24,174 nucleotides of DNA, taken from the NCBI GenBank assembly GCA_023399295.1, contig JAEWQF010000046.1, positions 1 to 24,174 of the forward strand, read 5' to 3'. This DNA comes from Bacteroidota bacterium. Its GTDB lineage: Bacteria > Bacteroidota > Bacteroidia > Bacteroidales > Dysgonomonadaceae. The position numbers were made by a program, and so were the translations under genes. Positions within the stretch are counted from its first letter, which is position 1, and every line of letters begins with the position of its first letter. This document shows, piece after piece, positions 22,730 to 24,174 of this stretch. Under the pieces are notes generated by a model. It saw nothing but the letters and a program-made list of their open reading frames with translations, did not search any database and was not told the DNA's origin.

Positions 22730-22737
22730 TATCTTTG
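22730..22737 (+). promoter_or_regulatory. -7 element (TATCTTTG) of the M24 peptidase gene
   Basis: An exact TAnnTTTG match ending 17 nt before the ATG at 22755. It lies inside the longer possible frame (from 22701) and so supports the shorter start. Confidence 0.5.
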
Positions 22738-22754
22738 GCACAAAATTGAAACAG

Positions 22755-23921
22755 ATGCACGACCAGAAGAACGAACACTCCCTGAGACAGAAAAGGGTGC
22801 AACACGCCATTACATCCATGCAGGCCGATGCCTGCATCATCACCTCACCGGTCAACCAGTACTGGCTTTGCGGATTTATTTTCGACGGTTACCTGCTCCT
22901 CTATCCGGAAGGAGAGGCACTTCTTTTCATAAAGCGTCCCTTGGGCATCGCCGACGAGCGGGTGATTGAGATCCGCAAGCCGGAACAGATCCCGTCGCTG
23001 CTGCGAAGCACCGGCCATCCACTGCCCCGACGCTTGTTGCTGGAGGCTGACCAGCTCACCTTCAGCAGTGCCACCCGCCTGCAGACAGCCATCGAAAGTC
23101 CGGAACTTGTCAACATCTCGGGCGAGTTACGCAGGTTACGCGCTGTGAAATCAGCTTATGAACTGAACCAGGTACGTGAAAGTGCACAGGTGCATCAGCA
23201 GGTGTACGAGCGTATCCCATCACTCTACTGTAAGGGGATGACCGATCTGGAACTGCAGATAGAGATCGAACGGGTGATGCGCCTTCACGGCTCACTGGGT
23301 ATCTTCCGCTCATTCGGCGAGCACATGGATATCTTTATGGGTAGCATGCTGGCAGGTGACAATGCCCAGACCCCATCTCCCTTCGACTATGCACTGGGTG
23401 GCGGAGGTATCTCACCGCTGTTGCCACTTGGAGCCAATGGCACAAGACTGCTGCCGGGGATGACCCTGATGGTGGATATGGCGGGAAATTTTCGCCCATG
23501 GATGGACGACATGAGCCGCACCTTCGCGATTGAGGAGGTACCCGATATAGCCCGGGAGGCACATCGGCTCTCCATTGAGATCATCCGTGCAATTGAGCAG
23601 CATGGCAGAGCCGGCACTCACTGTGCCGATCTCTACCACCTGGCAGAGAAAATGGTCGCGGCAAGTGGGATGCAATCCTATTTCATGGGCACCTCACAAC
23701 AGGCGAAGTTTATCGGTCACGGCGTGGGACTCGAGATCAACGAACCCCCGGTGTTGTCACCCCGATCGAATGAAATACTGGTGACAGGGATGGCAATCGC
23801 GGTGGAACCCAAGTTTGTGCTCCCCGGCATCGGACCTGTGGGCATTGAGAACAGCTACATTGTACAGGAGAACGGACTGGAGCTGATCACCCTCTGCGAA
23901 GAGGAGATGATTGTGCTTTAA
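22755..23921 (+). CDS. M24-family metallopeptidase (Xaa-Pro aminopeptidase-like)
   Basis: A 388-residue cytoplasmic peptidase of the pita-bread fold, predicted to remove N-terminal residues, probably before proline. The N-terminal creatinase-like domain (~1-150: ACIITSPVNQYWLCGF, ELRRLRAVKSAYEL) precedes the catalytic domain. All five metal ligands are present: Asp241 (VDMAGNF), Asp252 (DMSRTF), His322 (GHGVGLE), Glu351 (AVEPKF) and Glu365 (GIENSY). The start at 22755 (MHDQKNEH) fits the -7 element 17 nt upstream. It is divergent from the response regulator. Exact specificity (Xaa-Pro aminopeptidase versus prolidase) is not determined. Confidence 0.9.
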   Translation: MHDQKNEHSLRQKRVQHAITSMQADACIITSPVNQYWLCGFIFDGYLLLYPEGEALLFIKRPLGIADERVIEIRKPEQIPSLLRSTGHPLPRRLLLEADQLTFSSATRLQTAIESPELVNISGELRRLRAVKSAYELNQVRESAQVHQQVYERIPSLYCKGMTDLELQIEIERVMRLHGSLGIFRSFGEHMDIFMGSMLAGDNAQTPSPFDYALGGGGISPLLPLGANGTRLLPGMTLMVDMAGNFRPWMDDMSRTFAIEEVPDIAREAHRLSIEIIRAIEQHGRAGTHCADLYHLAEKMVAASGMQSYFMGTSQQAKFIGHGVGLEINEPPVLSPRSNEILVTGMAIAVEPKFVLPGIGPVGIENSYIVQENGLELITLCEEEMIVL

Positions 23922-23953
23922 CCCCTATTGGTTATACCCGCAGCAGATGATCT

Positions 23954-23979
23954 GATCCGGTTCGATGGGAACCTGGATC
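23954..23979 (+). terminator. Hairpin downstream of the M24 peptidase gene
   Basis: GATCCGGTTC (23954-23963) pairs with GAACCTGGATC (23969-23979) with one bulged T and a 5-nt loop. No T-tract follows, so it is a possible rather than clear terminator. A smaller ATCCC/GGGAT hairpin lies at about 23992-24008. The 23922-24020 gap holds no gene. Confidence 0.4.
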
Positions 23980-24020
23980 ATCCCGGGAGTGATCCCCTAT
24001 ACAGGGATTCGATTAAACAC

Positions 24021-24052
24021 AAAAAAAGCCCCCAGGATGACTCCCGGGGGCT
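24021..24052 (-). terminator. Intrinsic terminator of the rRNA operon
   Basis: AGCCCCCAGG (24027-24036) pairs with CCCGGGGGCT (24043-24052), ten positions with one mismatch and a 6-nt loop. On minus the hairpin is followed by a seven-T tract (24027-24021), directly downstream of the 5S gene. Confidence 0.88.
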
Positions 24053-24061
24053 TCTGTAAAG

Positions 24062-24171
<110 letters not shown>

Positions 24172-24174
24172 ATG

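Noticed and set aside
22735..22755. TTGGCACAAAATTGAAA before the peptidase gene as a sigma-54 promoter
   Set aside because: The -24 part is perfect, but the -12 GC is absent (TTGAAA), and the overlapping TATCTTTG explains the site better.

Overview
The window looks like a chromosomal piece from a Bacteroidales bacterium, probably near Dysgonomonadaceae/Porphyromonadaceae. Three things point there. Protein families include a long amidophosphoribosyltransferase-like protein, a UvrA with an SPVSG variant, and a PhoH-PurC-MenG-AroE block. Most genes lack a Shine-Dalgarno sequence. Almost every transcription unit has a TAnnTTTG -7 element about 17-37 nt before the start codon. The taxon is inferred from these traits; no search was run.

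Layout. Positions 1-398 (minus) are a 5'-truncated IS4-like transposase. It joins directly onto the first ~90 codons of a THUMP-domain 23S rRNA methyltransferase (to 669, minus), so both genes are broken. Next, on the minus strand, are a GHL10-type glycosidase lipoprotein and a CPA2 cation/proton antiporter with two C-terminal USP-like regions. On plus come uvrA and then an AT-rich type II restriction-modification pair (7305-8889) that looks recently acquired. A minus-strand operon follows: a lipoprotein, a GYF_2-CD225 protein, a CD225 (dispanin) protein and a DUF2752 protein. Upstream of it, 10711-10986 holds a probable small RNA. Its consensus promoter and perfect GNRA hairpin are on minus, while the opposite strand resembles the leader and start codon of a SusC-type gene that is absent.

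The core block has dgt (minus) divergent from a PurF-like gene and phoH. Then come purC, menG/ubiE and aroE, linking purine, menaquinone and aromatic metabolism in a tight plus-strand cluster that ends at a strong hairpin.

The right part is a signalling locus. A small secreted PepSY-like protein is divergent from a hybrid histidine kinase (kinase-receiver-HPt). The kinase converges, with overlapping stops, on an NtrC-type sigma-54 response regulator. A 47-bp cluster of TGTGGA half-sites lies between the PepSY-like gene and the kinase. An M24 metallopeptidase, divergent from the regulator, is followed by the 3' end of an rRNA operon on minus (5S rRNA and terminator).

Best candidates for follow-up are the orphan antisense-type RNA at 10711-10986, the TGTGGA array with its phosphorelay, the restriction-modification insertion, and the chimeric transposase/methyltransferase junction.
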